Positions 33,490 through 44,427 of a stretch of 64,000 nucleotides of DNA are shown piece after piece. The notes beneath the pieces were generated by a model that was not told where the DNA came from, ran no database searches, and worked only from the letters and a program-made list of their open reading frames with translations. The stretch covers positions 8,296,001 through 8,360,000 of the forward strand of contig NC_083512.1 in assembly GCF_032362555.1 (NCBI RefSeq). The letters are read 5' to 3'. The number at the start of each line of letters is the position of its first letter. Positions within the stretch are counted from its first letter, which is position 1. Source of the DNA: Amyelois transitella. Taxonomy: Eukaryota; Arthropoda; Insecta; Lepidoptera; Pyralidae. The translations under genes were made by a program, and so were the position numbers.

Positions 33490-33650
33490 ATTGTTCTTTT
33501 AGGCGATGAGCTAGCAATCTGTCATTATTTGAATCTCAATTCCATCATAAGTCATACAGCTAAACGTGGCCTTTCAAACTTTGCGAGACTGCTGGCTTTG
33601 TCTTCCCAGTAGGGATAAAGACGTGGTTATACATTTGTATGTATGTACTC
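33490..33650 (+). mobile_element. SINE copy, (TATG)n-tailed family
   Basis: Begins near TTTTAGGCGATGAGCTAGCA and runs through AGTAGGGATAAAGACGTGG to a TGTATGTATG tail. Lacks its head, so 5'-truncated. Confidence 0.7.
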
Positions 33651-36573
33651 ATTAAAAAGTAGTGAGTAGGTCTGATGCTATTTTGAAAATACAAATTGAT
33701 AGCGCAATAAAATAGTAAGAAAAACCTACTTACAGAGGCCAGAATGTAAAGGCACAAGGTGTAATCAATCTTGATGAATGTGAACTTGTCAGATAAAACA
33801 CTTGAAATAAGTTAGAATAAGTGGCACGTTATCTGAGGGGCGCCTTATCTGCGTATGTGTAACATCTGAGAGCACGTGATAATGTTCTTACGAGATCTTG
33901 AATTCTTTCATATTAATTAAATAATTACATCATCACACATCTCACCTCTCTGGAGAGGAGCCGAATAATCCTGGATTCGGCAAAATTTTTATTATTACAT
34001 CAATGGGACAATTGAGTGGTATAAAATGACAATGACCGAGCATTACGGATACTTATGTGATCCGATTAAAATGATATGTCAGAAAGACGACGACATAAGA
34101 TAAAAAGATGTATTTTTTCCTTTTTTTAATTTACTTGAGGCAATGCTAAATATGTACCTAGCAACTTAAAATGTTAATTGATAAATAAGAAATTAAAATG
34201 TTGTGTAACAATAATAGGATTACCAAATAGACATTTGAAACTGGATTGTTATGGTAAAACCCATATAATCTGAGCTCTAGGTCAGTTCAAAGCTCATTAT
34301 ATACTCCCACATTTGGGCATACTAAATCCATGTGGTAATCTTATTAAATCTTTATGTTGTTTTTCTTTATGTAATTAGCAAAAGCGAATATACAATACTC
34401 GTCAGTTATAGGTTTTTCGTCCACAATAAAAAAAGGAATTATAGAAGTTTTCAAAAGTTACAGATCGATTTTAATAAGGTTTTGAAACCTGTAAATTAGG
34501 ATAGTTATCTTTATTTGATGGAAACACTATAACTGTTATGTATGATGAAAGGGAAAATAATAAACTAAAGTAAGCTGTTTCGTACTGAAGATAAACTTAC
34601 TAGGTAGGTACATATTCTTTGTACGGACGCAATCTCATAAAAAATTGCAATCATTTGTAAATAAAATACCTAAGCCTGCTTAGAAGATACCACACCTCAT
34701 ATTTAAACATGATTCATTAATGAAATCATGAAACAAATGTCATATGTAACTGATATTTTTTATTGCCTCTTCACAATACGGGCACAGTGCTTTTAAGATA
34801 TTATTTCACGTCACATCTTTTTGAAACGTTAAAATTTCTTTATATGAACAAATCTAGCTGTGATATTTCTGAAGGTTCAATTAACAATTACTTACTAGCC
34901 ATTAACTGCAAGGCTACAGGAAAAATATCGCGTAGAATACTTCCACAAGAGTGCCAGAGACGAATATTAGGGAACATGGTTTTGGAAAACTAAAACTAGA
35001 TTTAGGATTAGGTATAGGCTATTCATTTACACATAGATGAATTGGTAAAAATCTCAAAAAAAGTAAAGGGAACCAGACAAAGAATGACTTCTAATTCTAA
35101 CATATTTTATTTGAAGTATACATATAAGATAACAAAAGTTTGTATGTGATGGACAAGTACCATCACCATTTTTTCGGTCGTAAAAAAATAAAAAAGATTA
35201 TTCTATCTTCTCACATGACATTATTGACAGGATATGGGCCATTTATGCTAAAATGCTTTTGCGAACATGTGACCTTCTACATGTGGACATGTATCACCAA
35301 TTGGTATTTAGGTGACAACTTTATATGGCCGAATACTTCTACGTTGTTTAAACTAACGCAATAATTTTTACTTTTAAAGAGATTAAAGAACGATTAAGTA
35401 AGATGGATGACTTGCTCTAAACAAAGATGTAATTACTAAAGGAGACAAACAATATGCTAAGGACGATAAAATTAGTTCAAAAAGTGCTATTATAGAACAC
35501 ATCAGAATAATAATAAGAAAAAAGTTTGATAACTATTTAAACACTTGTGTAAACGGTTAACTTTGTAGGTGCACTTCACTCAAGTGCAGTCAGAAAGTCG
35601 TTATTAAATATTCAAGATCACCAGAATCGATTCTTTGTAAATTATTTAAAAATTCCCAACGATTACGGATTCTCTTGAACTATTACGCTTTATTAATTAA
35701 CCACATATTTTCCATTAGTTATCACGCCAATTAACTCATGGAGAGTAAAATACATATATAACAGAATGTGTACTATTTTAACGAATTACGCTGATAATTA
35801 TACACTTTACGTCTCAACAAGTTAATTTCACCAAATTAATAAGAAATTCCAAAGGCATCCGTTTAATTCGCCGCAGGCTCAGGTATCGCATGCGCGTTCT
35901 GTTATCGAATGTTACATGTAATAAAACCCATGCATTTAACATGGCAATTCACGTGCACGAAAACGAACCTTATATGAATGTTATTGGGTGTTATTTGGTA
36001 AAAAAAAAGCACATCGACGTACCTAAATATTCTCTCGTTTAACACACGTTAGGCGCGGCGTACGCGCGGGAAACAACTGAATCATTTGTTGCCTTGGTTG
36101 GTAAACTTGGTCGGCATGTGATCGTGCTAAAGGAATCAACTTCGTGATGTGATCATTACATTAGTGTGATGTAGTACTGTCCCCCGTTTTAATTAAATCC
36201 CGAAATCTAATTTTACCTTTGTAAATAGGTACTACGACTAAAATAAAAATGAATAATTTTATTAACCGACCGTAAATATACCCAGAACTGTTACAATGGA
36301 CCATAAATGTTTCCTCTATATTCTTGCTAGATGATTAATCGCAGAAAAAAAATATTTGTAAGAACCAACTTCTGTACATGAATTTGAAGTAATTACTTAA
36401 CACTCACTGAAACAATGAGTGGTATAATTTACGAATGCCGAAGAAACAAGAACAAAAGTAATAAAAAGTAGGCTTCAAAGCTTTTACAGGTGAAGAGGTG
36501 TCTAAATCCAGTATTCAGTGGGACAGAGTTGAGCATGTTAAAACTGAATTTACAAAATAAAGGCTTTACTTAC

Positions 36574-36720
36574 CTAAAATTTAACTTAGTTGGGTGGTAA
36601 AATAAAACCCGCAGCAATTGACCGATCTATCGGCGAGTGAGTCTCATCCGGTATCAGCTGATGATAAGGAAGCGACGATCTCGTGACCGTGCAGTTGGTA
36701 GCACTGCGCCTGCGCAGCCT
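36574..36720 (-). other. candidate non-coding first exon of V-ATPase
   Basis: On the minus strand a strong donor (TTTTAG|GTAAGTAAAG) at 36573 follows a CG-rich segment. Splicing to the acceptor at 27756 would give a 5' UTR. The 5' end is not determined. Other first exons are possible, for example one with donor GGTAAGTTTA near 38862. Confidence 0.35.
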
Positions 36721-36760
36721 CCGCCCGCTACCACTAGCACAAATCATAAATAGTTACAGA
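36640..36760 (-). promoter_or_regulatory. candidate promoter with NRF-1-like palindrome
   Basis: A GC-rich island in AT-rich DNA with TGCGCCTGCGCA (about 36703-36714), close to the NRF-1/erect wing consensus, plus ATCAGCTGAT nearby. It sits just upstream of the candidate first exon. Assignment to the V-ATPase gene is inference from orientation. Confidence 0.35.
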
Positions 36761-37984
36761 TATGACACTCCGTGCTGTAAATTCATGATATCATCCAAAT
36801 TTGGTTAAACATTTTCAAGGTACTTTTTCTCTTTCCTTAGCAGTGTAATCATAATCTCCAATGATTAATCCCAGAGGCAGAATGAAGTTTTATAAACAGT
36901 GACTGGTCATAGACTATTTCACTACAAGTCTTTATTCCACTTCCTGTAAAAAGTCCATTATATAATACTCCTCCTGACTCTGAGACTAGAATGAAAGTAT
37001 GACGATAAAATTTATGTATTACTTCCTATTTATCAGTACTTTGTATCCAAAGTTCTCCATAACCTAACAACCGTGAAGTCCACAAAAAACGAGATTATTT
37101 TCTATACTTTAGACATTTTACTCCCTTGACTTGACTCGTCACTATGTAAACAAAAGGTAGCACTGGCTCGGCTTGATTGGAGCCTCTCACATGCAAAGAC
37201 GATAGAAAACCTGTTTGAAAAATACGATTTTTAGTACCATGAATGAAAATATTATTAGAACTTGATTGGGAAGTTCCAAGTGACCTGTATATCATAGTTA
37301 TCACATTAAGCAAAAAAATACACACGTACGAAAAGATATACATCTATTTTTATAAAGCGTCGAAGATTACAGTGGATTGGATCTTGATTTTGGCCACTCG
37401 ATTATAGTCATAAGATGTAGATACTTGTTTTAACAATTTACAACATGAATTCTTATTTAACATTCATCATAAGTAACCGCCGTAAATGGTCTTCAAAATT
37501 AACATATCATTGTCAAATCTCAAGAGAATAATGAAGTTGATTTTGTAAATTATTCGAATATTGTTCTTATTAAATACCGAAAAATGTATTTATATACCAT
37601 AATTTCACTTTTAAAAATTTTATTGTTTATATGAATGGAATAAAATTTTATAATAGTATATCAGTTTTGATCTTCAGTTGGGCAAATATCAAAGGAAATG
37701 AGACATTATTTCTGTTTAAAATATTTATTGACAGCCATCACTTTAAATGTGTAATGTATTTTAAATTACAAACTACTTAATCTATAAAATCTTTAAGGTA
37801 TTTTATTTGCTTTGCATTGCAAAATCCAAAATATTTAAAGGAATTATGTACAAAAATTATTGCGTTGGTTTTAGGAATAGGATAAAATCACAAAGGTATC
37901 CAGGTCATTATCATTCTGTGCCAATCTATAATAAACAAGGAGTATCCTAAACTGTCAAGCTTGTATGAAGAGTTCGGTCTATCG

Positions 37985-38155
37985 CATGAGTCCTATTGGG
38001 ACATTTGTGTCCCTCGGGTCGTCACTCAATGGGACCTTTATCGTGTGGGATACACATAAGTGTTTTAGTCCCAAAAGTCCTATTACCATTATGGGACATC
38101 TCAATGGGACTATTGGGACAAGTTATAGTCTTGTCCTCGTTGTGTCCTCTTCAGA
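37985..38155. repeat. irregular GGGAC/GTCCC-rich stretch
   Basis: TGGGAC or its complement recurs at least eight times in 170 bases, including CAATGGGACC, TTATGGGACA, CAATGGGACT and ATTGGGACAA. Spacing is uneven. Not recognised as a known element. Confidence 0.5.
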
Positions 38156-38984
38156 AAGGAGCTCAACAGCTATTCGCTGTAAATTTGAAAAAAATTAATT
38201 AAAATTTTGCCAACCAATTCAATGTCACTATGCATTATGTGATTATTTGCACCATAAATTTTTAAGATAAATAAATACACATATAGTTGTATATCTAAAG
38301 TACAACTGTAAAATCGACCACATTTCCTTAGGTAAACAAATCGTTAATAATTCATGTTTTATATTGCAATTGTTTAACTTTATCTTTGTAGAAATTAATT
38401 ATGTATTATAATACATGACATATTGTTAATCATTTAATTTATAAGTACAGGGACTTATAATAGGGATTCGCATTCCGTTACAACGATAGATAAGTGAAGT
38501 GGTATTGATACAGCTATAAATTTATGTCAAGTGAAAGAAAATCAGTAGAAATTCATATCCATACATATGTACCATATATATGTACGTAAAATAAAATTGT
38601 AAAAGACCGAAGTCTGTACTTGAAAGATATTGCCAAAAATCGATATTTATGAACAGAAAATGTGATTTTTACAACTTCTGTCTGCCTGTTTGTATATACT
38701 CGTATCACGCGAAAATTTTTGCTTCCATATGAATAAGTACTACTTAAAAATTACTTCTCCCGTCCCTCTAACAGCTAGTTAAAGCTAAAAAAGCAATAAA
38801 TCGATATCACAGAGTCATGTTCTTCGGACGGGACGGGAGTCGCTTTGTATAATAAACTTACCCATTCCTGGATCCTGGTAATTGGTGGCTCTGTTCTAAG
38901 GAGGTCACACGCCGGGAAGTTCATGATGAATCGAAAATAAAGAAAATATGCGTTGGCTCAACTATTTAGACACCTTTATTATTA

Positions 38985-39140
38985 TTTATTTCCGTTCCCG
39001 CGGCTATTTCGGAAAATCCTCTCTTCGTGCACCCCTGAACCCACAAACGGAACCTACATGCCAAATTATTAAAGTCTCTGATCCAGCAGGTTGGGCTATG
39101 CGTTGATATGTTAGTCAATCAGTGTCATCTTTTATACATT
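38985..39140 (+). repeat. dispersed repeat ('GCGTTGATATGTTAGTCAAT' family)
   Basis: Longer copy of the repeat at 31405-31540. It contains TTCGGAAAATCCTCTCTTCG, TGCACCCCTGAACCC and GCGTTGATATGTTAGTCAAT. Confidence 0.6.
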
Positions 39141-39524
39141 TAGACTAGAAAAAGCAACGCAGCCCAAATTACAGCCACAAAATTGTCATTGCATACTTTT
39201 AAAAGTGCATTACTTACAATGTCGTATACTGTTAGCATATGGGCAACATTACACAGATAGAAGTACTAATTAACCTTGGAAGTCTTTAAGTATCTAATTA
39301 CAATGAGTAAACAGTAATATTATACGTTAGATAAAATTATGTGAAAGAGTTTAACAAATTCAGCAAATCACCAAATAACTTGCGAAGCAAAAAATATATT
39401 TTCGCTATGCGAAGTAATACCAGTCAATTAAGTTGAACTTTACACAGTACATGTTTACAGATCTGTAGATGGACTATGACAAAGATACATGGAATAAGAA
39501 AACAACTCATTATATACGGTATCA

Positions 39525-39612
39525 TTAAGCCAAACATCTGAACGTAACCTTTCAACCTTTTCGAAACTGTCGGGTCTGTCAACCCCGTGAGGGATAGACG
39601 TGAATATATATA
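39525..39612 (+). mobile_element. SINE tail fragment, (TATG)n-tailed family
   Basis: Contains CATTAAGCCAAACATCTGAA and CAACCCCGTGAGGGATAGAC, the 3' third of the family. Confidence 0.6.
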
Positions 39613-40431
39613 AATGTTTGCTATATAAGATAGATAATAAAATCAAAACAAAAATAAGATACTTATAAAAATTAAACAAATGATTTTTGAAATGCAATTT
39701 GTAGTATTATAGATATTTCAATATGGAAAACAGTCACTCATGGCCAGCTCAGTTAACATGATTTGGATTTCCAATGTAATAAAAACATGGTATAATATCT
39801 AATTAATATTCTTACAAATATTTACAAAACATACGTATAAACCAATTAGAACTTGTATTAAAACAAAAATGTATAAAAATAACAACTAACCGACACGATT
39901 CATTTATCAATCGAGTAAGCTCACGAATCTGTAACAAGAAAGGAAAATTATTTACGAATAGAAAGAAGATTTTAACATCTATGCTTAATATAATAAATAC
40001 GAAAGTCTGTTATGCTTTCAAGTCTTAATTTTTTACTGATTTTAATAAAATTTTGTATTCTTAATTATTCTAAGTAGCAAACTAGACAAATTTTGTGAAA
40101 ATTCCCACGAAAATGTTAATTTGACGCCGGCGGAACTGCAGGCAAAAGTATGCAACAATTTTTCGAAATAAATATCTTATTTGGAAAAAGACTTATTAGG
40201 AAGTTTGGATATGCGTTTATTATTTATTTACGCTTTATTCATTTGACTTATTTTCATGAAATGTCACAAAAACATAATATACATACATAAATACATAAAG
40301 TATTGTTCGATGAAGTACGGTAATCAAAAATTAACGACTATGAATCGGCTGTCAAAAACTGGTTTAAATTTTAAATATGAAACAAAATCATAATATTCCT
40401 TTTAATAAATGTATTACTCGTACATTTGCGG

Positions 40432-43400
40432 TTACTTACTTGTACTACTTAAAAGACTAGGAACTCTCATAGACCACAGTAATGGGTGGCTGCATTTTAT
40501 TTTAACAACTTCCGATCCGTCAAATGTATTTGATGTACTAACTAGGTCCCCGAATCTTAACGGTTGATTATCTGAGAACGAAATAAAAGCATGTAATTTA
40601 TCATCATCCTCCCGGCGTTAGTCTTAGTTACGTCCTCACACCTCTTGAAGAGGAGAAAGAGAGTTGAGAGTTTTACTATGTAATGTATAAAAATATTTTT
40701 TTTATACAACATCTCAAAGTCGGGAAAGTATCATGAATAGCTTCTATGCTGTAACAAAAAATAATTGTTAATAAATAAGACCAGCAACTTACCTAAATTC
40801 CATTTTAGCCCACTGGAGGTGACACTTTGACATGCTTCTCCGACTGGCACTAAAGAACACCAAGCTCTTTTATGCTGCCTTACATTCTCGGGAATGCTTA
40901 TTATATGATTCCCAGGACATAGAAGCCAAGATATAGAGTCGTCTGACATAATATATACTTTAATTTCTGGGCTTAGGATATTTTTCTCTCTCACTAGGAA
41001 TAACGCTTGTATGTTACCTAGTATGTGATCTATTCTTCCTGAAGTTTGAGCGATGACGATAACATGACTTATCTGTAATAAGAAGAAAACTAAGTTGCAG
41101 GTGACAGACTTATGTGTAATTAGAAGAAAACAGAGTTGTAGGATTCCACAAACCATGTCTTACTCCACCCACTAACTAACAGCTGAATGGGCCTATCAGT
41201 CTTGCCAAAACTGTTGTCTCTGTCTTCCCCGCAAGGGATATAGGCGTGATTATAATGAATGTATGTAACTTACATCTGTGCTTTGTGTTTGAAAACCATA
41301 ACAAAACCTGAGGCATGAAAACAAACCGTAATGCAGATGAATAATGCATTGAGTAAGTACAGACACTTGGCTGGATAAAGACATATGACATTCTTATAAA
41401 TAGTCATTCATCAAAAATTATTATACAATTAACTCGGACCCATATCGGACAAATAGCATTTAGTAAGGTCTTGTAATTTACAACTACCCCTTAGACATAC
41501 TTCTAATTATGGAATTCTGGATGCTAACAAGGTTGAATTGATTTAAAACTTATTTAATGTCAGTGCCTAATTTGAACATACCAAAACTTACCTCTAAATT
41601 TTCTTGTGCAATATGTGAATTTAATTCCATCAGAGCCTTTGTAAAATCTGTGTAGTTTTGATCTGGAGTGTATACTATCTGTAACAAGAACAAATTTATG
41701 ATATTTTTTACCAGTTGCAGTCAACCTAGGTAGTATCTAAAAATAATATATAATTTAATAAAGACAAATATAAGGTTACTTATTTGTTTATAACTTTTTC
41801 ATTTATTTTTTTGTTTTTTATTGGTCAACATTTCCATTGGAATTGAGAACACAATAAAAGTTTGTAGTTTGGCTTTTAAATTTTATTATCTATAGTCGAG
41901 TGGAAGTAATACCAATAAAAGAAAGTAATGTATGTAAAATAATTGAAACTTTAAAAAAATACAATAATATCCGCCAAGTGGAATAAAGATAGTTTGAACT
42001 TGGATAAGAATGACACCCTTAATGTCATTTGAATAAAGGTGCCAGCGTCAGTTATTTTTTATCTATAATCCTGACTTTGGTTGACATGCTTAATGATAAG
42101 AATGACCATCATGCTATAAAGTTTATTTCCAAACAAATGATAATAAGTAGGTATTATTATAACTCATAAGTAGGTATTATTATAACTCAGATACAAATAA
42201 AATATTTAAACATTTATTTATAATAGACATTGGAACTTTGCAACTGATGTTTTCTTATTTGATTTGGGAAGGTAGGTAGGTAATGATATAAGACCACTAA
42301 GGCCATCGCATTAGGCACAAGTAGTCCAAGGTGTGCTAATGCTCTCAAGAGTAACTTCAAAGATAAAGTGTTTACAATGGACACTTATATCTGACAAATT
42401 TTAACAATGAGCAAAGAAGTTGTTATACCAAGCTGTCACTTAGGTCTTGGGTCTACTCCCTAAAGCTGAAAAATTATACATATATTTTTTAGTTAAATGA
42501 CTTTATACCTAAATTTAAAATGTTTCACCTTACAACCTTTCTTTGTAAAATGCTCCTTGATATCAGGTAATATTGAGTCAAAGTCTCCAGTGACCAGGTC
42601 AGGAATCTTCATAGACTTTTGTAAATCTGACGGCATATTGCTGAGATATTTGTACCATTGTGTTGTTCCACCATCCACTGTTATTCTTACTATGGCTTAA
42701 ATTATAAAAATAAAAATTAGTATTTAATTTGCCATCAAAAACAAAAGATAGTTTATCAAAAGGTTTTGAGAAAACATTAAGATATAAACTAAAAAGCTGC
42801 AATTAGAATCTGACGGCCTCTGTGGCGCAGCAATAGTAAGCTTGTCTGTGACAGCGGAGGTCCCGGGTTCAAATCCAGGCCAGGGCATGAAGAGAAAAGA
42901 ACTTTTTCTGATTGGGCTGGGGTTTGGATGTTTATCTATATAAGTACATACATACATACATACATATGGTCACGTCTATATCCCTTGCGGGGTAGACAGA
43001 GCCAACAGTCTCAAATAGACTGAATGGCCACATTCAGCTATTTGGCTTAAAGAAAGAATTGAGATTCAAATAGTGACAGGTTGCAAGCCCATCGCCTAAA
43101 AAAGAATCCCAAGTTTATAAACCTAACCCTTAGTCGCCTTTTACGACATCCATGGGAAAGAGATGGAGTGTTCCTATTCTTTTTTGTACTGGTGCCGGGA
43201 ACCACACACATCTATATAAGTATGAATTATAAAATTTCGTATCACTGAATTAGTATCTCATAACACAAGTCTCAAACTTACTTCAAGGCTAACTCAATCT
43301 GCGTAATTTGTCCTGTATATATATGTTTATTTATTTAGAATGGATTGGAAAAATGCTGGAACTTAAATAACAGAGAAGTGTAAAGAAATTGTAGATTAAT

Positions 43401-43661
43401 ATTTTATTGTACATGATATTTTAAGCCATCTTAGAACTATGTTAGTTTAAAATGGTATTACTAAATTAGTAAAAATTAATCTTTAATTGATATAAAGCAC
43501 TCACCATTATTCCAAAAATGAGTCATGAATTCCAAACTTTGTACAATAGGTCTGTTAAGAATAAGGACAGCATACTGATTCGCTTGACTCAAAATAAATT
43601 CAGAAACATCCCACTTGCAGCATTTCACTATACATGGTAGCTGGCAGTATCTCTGCTGCAT
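40432..43661 (-). CDS. TPK1: thiamine pyrophosphokinase
   Basis: Five exons in transcript order: 43505-43661, 42529-42695, 41592-41678, 40793-41072 and 40432-40571, giving 276 aa (human TPK1 is 243). The enzyme moves pyrophosphate from ATP to thiamine, making the TPP cofactor in the cytosol. Family motifs include the catalytic-domain DGG (residue 60) and GDFDS with metal-binding acidic residues at 90 and 92. [13 protein letters not shown] and [11 protein letters not shown] follow. The C-terminal thiamine-binding domain holds [10 protein letters not shown] and [11 protein letters not shown]. The start is uncertain. An alternative first exon at 43858-43884 (MSMNGLSFI, donor GTACGT) could splice to an acceptor just inside the present start and give 283 aa. 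The gene stands head to head with CHMP5. Confidence 0.93.
41180..41265 (+). mobile_element. SINE tail fragment in TPK1 intron
   Basis: TTCCCCGCAAGGGATATAGG and GTGATTATAATGAATGTATG match the 3' end of the (TATG)n-tailed family. Confidence 0.65.
42810..43334 (+). mobile_element. tRNA-derived SINE, interrupted by a second SINE
   Basis: The head resembles a tRNA gene. An A-box-like TGTGGCGCAGCAATAGTA is followed by B box GGTTCAAATCC at 42866-42876. A tRNA-unrelated body follows, ending in TTTATTTATTTA. A TTAGAAT repeat flanks it (42803-42809 and 43335-43341). The body is split by the element at 42947-43209. It lies in the TPK1 intron between 42695 and 43505. Confidence 0.85.
42947..43209 (-). 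mobile_element. near full-length (TATG)n-tailed SINE nested in the tRNA SINE
   Basis: The insert runs from a CATA repeat (the tail, reversed) to GGTGCCGGGAACCACACACA (the head, reversed), about 263 bases. The sequence ATCTATATAAGTA occurs at both edges (42934-42946 and 43210-43222), a 13-base target site duplication. This copy defines the family's ends and shows that it moves by LINE-type target-primed reverse transcription. Confidence 0.9.
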
Positions 43662-43884
43662 ACATAAGATATTATTAAGTTTTCTTGCCTACAATAATTA
43701 AAATAACGTAAATGACAATAATGGTGGTAAAAAGTAAAACTTTATGAAACACATTTAATAATTATAACATTAATAATTATTAATAAACATAATTCACTCA
43801 AAGTTCAATTTATGTTAACTATAACTAATAAAAGAGAGATTTACAGGAAATACGTACAATAAAACTTAGTCCATTCATAGACAT

Positions 43885-44427
43885 TTTTGCAGTAGGTGAA
43901 ACTAGAACAAGATTACACTGAAATTGAAACTGATAAAACACAGAGTTCAGAAACTTTTCGTTGGTACACGAAGCCGATTTTATTCAAGGGCTAGATACAC
44001 GAGTTAAAATAAAAACAAGATGAGGTTCTCTGTCTTTCTCCACGTTTTTTATTTCAATTCAAGTAAATCAACTTTTTAACTTTCAAATCAACGTCAACTT
44101 GGAGTGCCAATTGTTTTGACAATGACATTGACAACATTATTTTTTAAATGCAAGCGCAATGCCACTTGACGCGTAAGTGCTTGTGCAGCGATCGATTTCA
44201 TTCGACCTAGCGCAGCGTGCCACCGACCTCTAGTTATTAGTCTTCAGTCGGAAGAAACCTGAAGAAAGAAAAAAAAATGTTCATTGCCACTGTCAATCTA
44301 GTTTGTTAATGTCAAATGCAAGATTGTTGTGAACGTGAGAAAAGAAAATAAAATAAATAAAATTTGCTATTTTCTATCAAAAATTAAAGTGTTTTGACAA
44401 GTTCGTGATAACCAAACGTCTACAAAA
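43885..44427. promoter_or_regulatory. bidirectional promoter interval of TPK1 and CHMP5
   Basis: The start codons of TPK1 (minus) and CHMP5 (plus) are 766 bases apart, or 543 if TPK1 uses its possible upstream exon. The interval holds a CG-rich core near 44160-44235, with CTTGACGCGTAAGTGC and GACCTAGCGCAGCGTGCCAC. No TATA box was recognised. Confidence 0.5.

Larger units (their letters stand above)
27756..36573 (-). other. probable 5' UTR intron of V-ATPase; no gene seen
   Basis: About 8.8 kb with no convincing exon on either strand. It holds a hairpin at 27815-27859, a dispersed repeat at 31405-31540, a SINE copy at 33490-33650 and scattered CpG-rich spots, for example CGCATGCGCTTGCGCATGGG at 31181-31200, which resembles NRF-1/ewg sites. 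The intron assignment depends on the candidate first exon at 36574. Confidence 0.4.
36761..40190. other. intergenic, repeats only
   Basis: No convincing exon on either strand. It contains a GGGAC-rich stretch (37985-38155), a dispersed repeat (38985-39140) and a SINE fragment (39525-39612). TTTATT motifs at 40215-40240, read on the minus strand, are likely polyadenylation signals of the TPK1 gene to the right. Confidence 0.5.

Noticed and set aside
34763-35364. Two plus-strand open frames of 74-76 codons
   Set aside because: No homologue recognised, composition like the surrounding AT-rich DNA, no splice or promoter context.
38862-38924. Short minus-strand exon candidate with strong donor GGTAAGTTTA
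   Set aside because: It cannot join any coding exon in phase. It could be an alternative non-coding V-ATPase exon but nothing else supports it.
42812-42884. tRNA gene-like sequence with A and B boxes
   Set aside because: It is the head of a SINE. A body, an (TTTA)n tail and a flanking repeat follow it, and the acceptor stem does not close.
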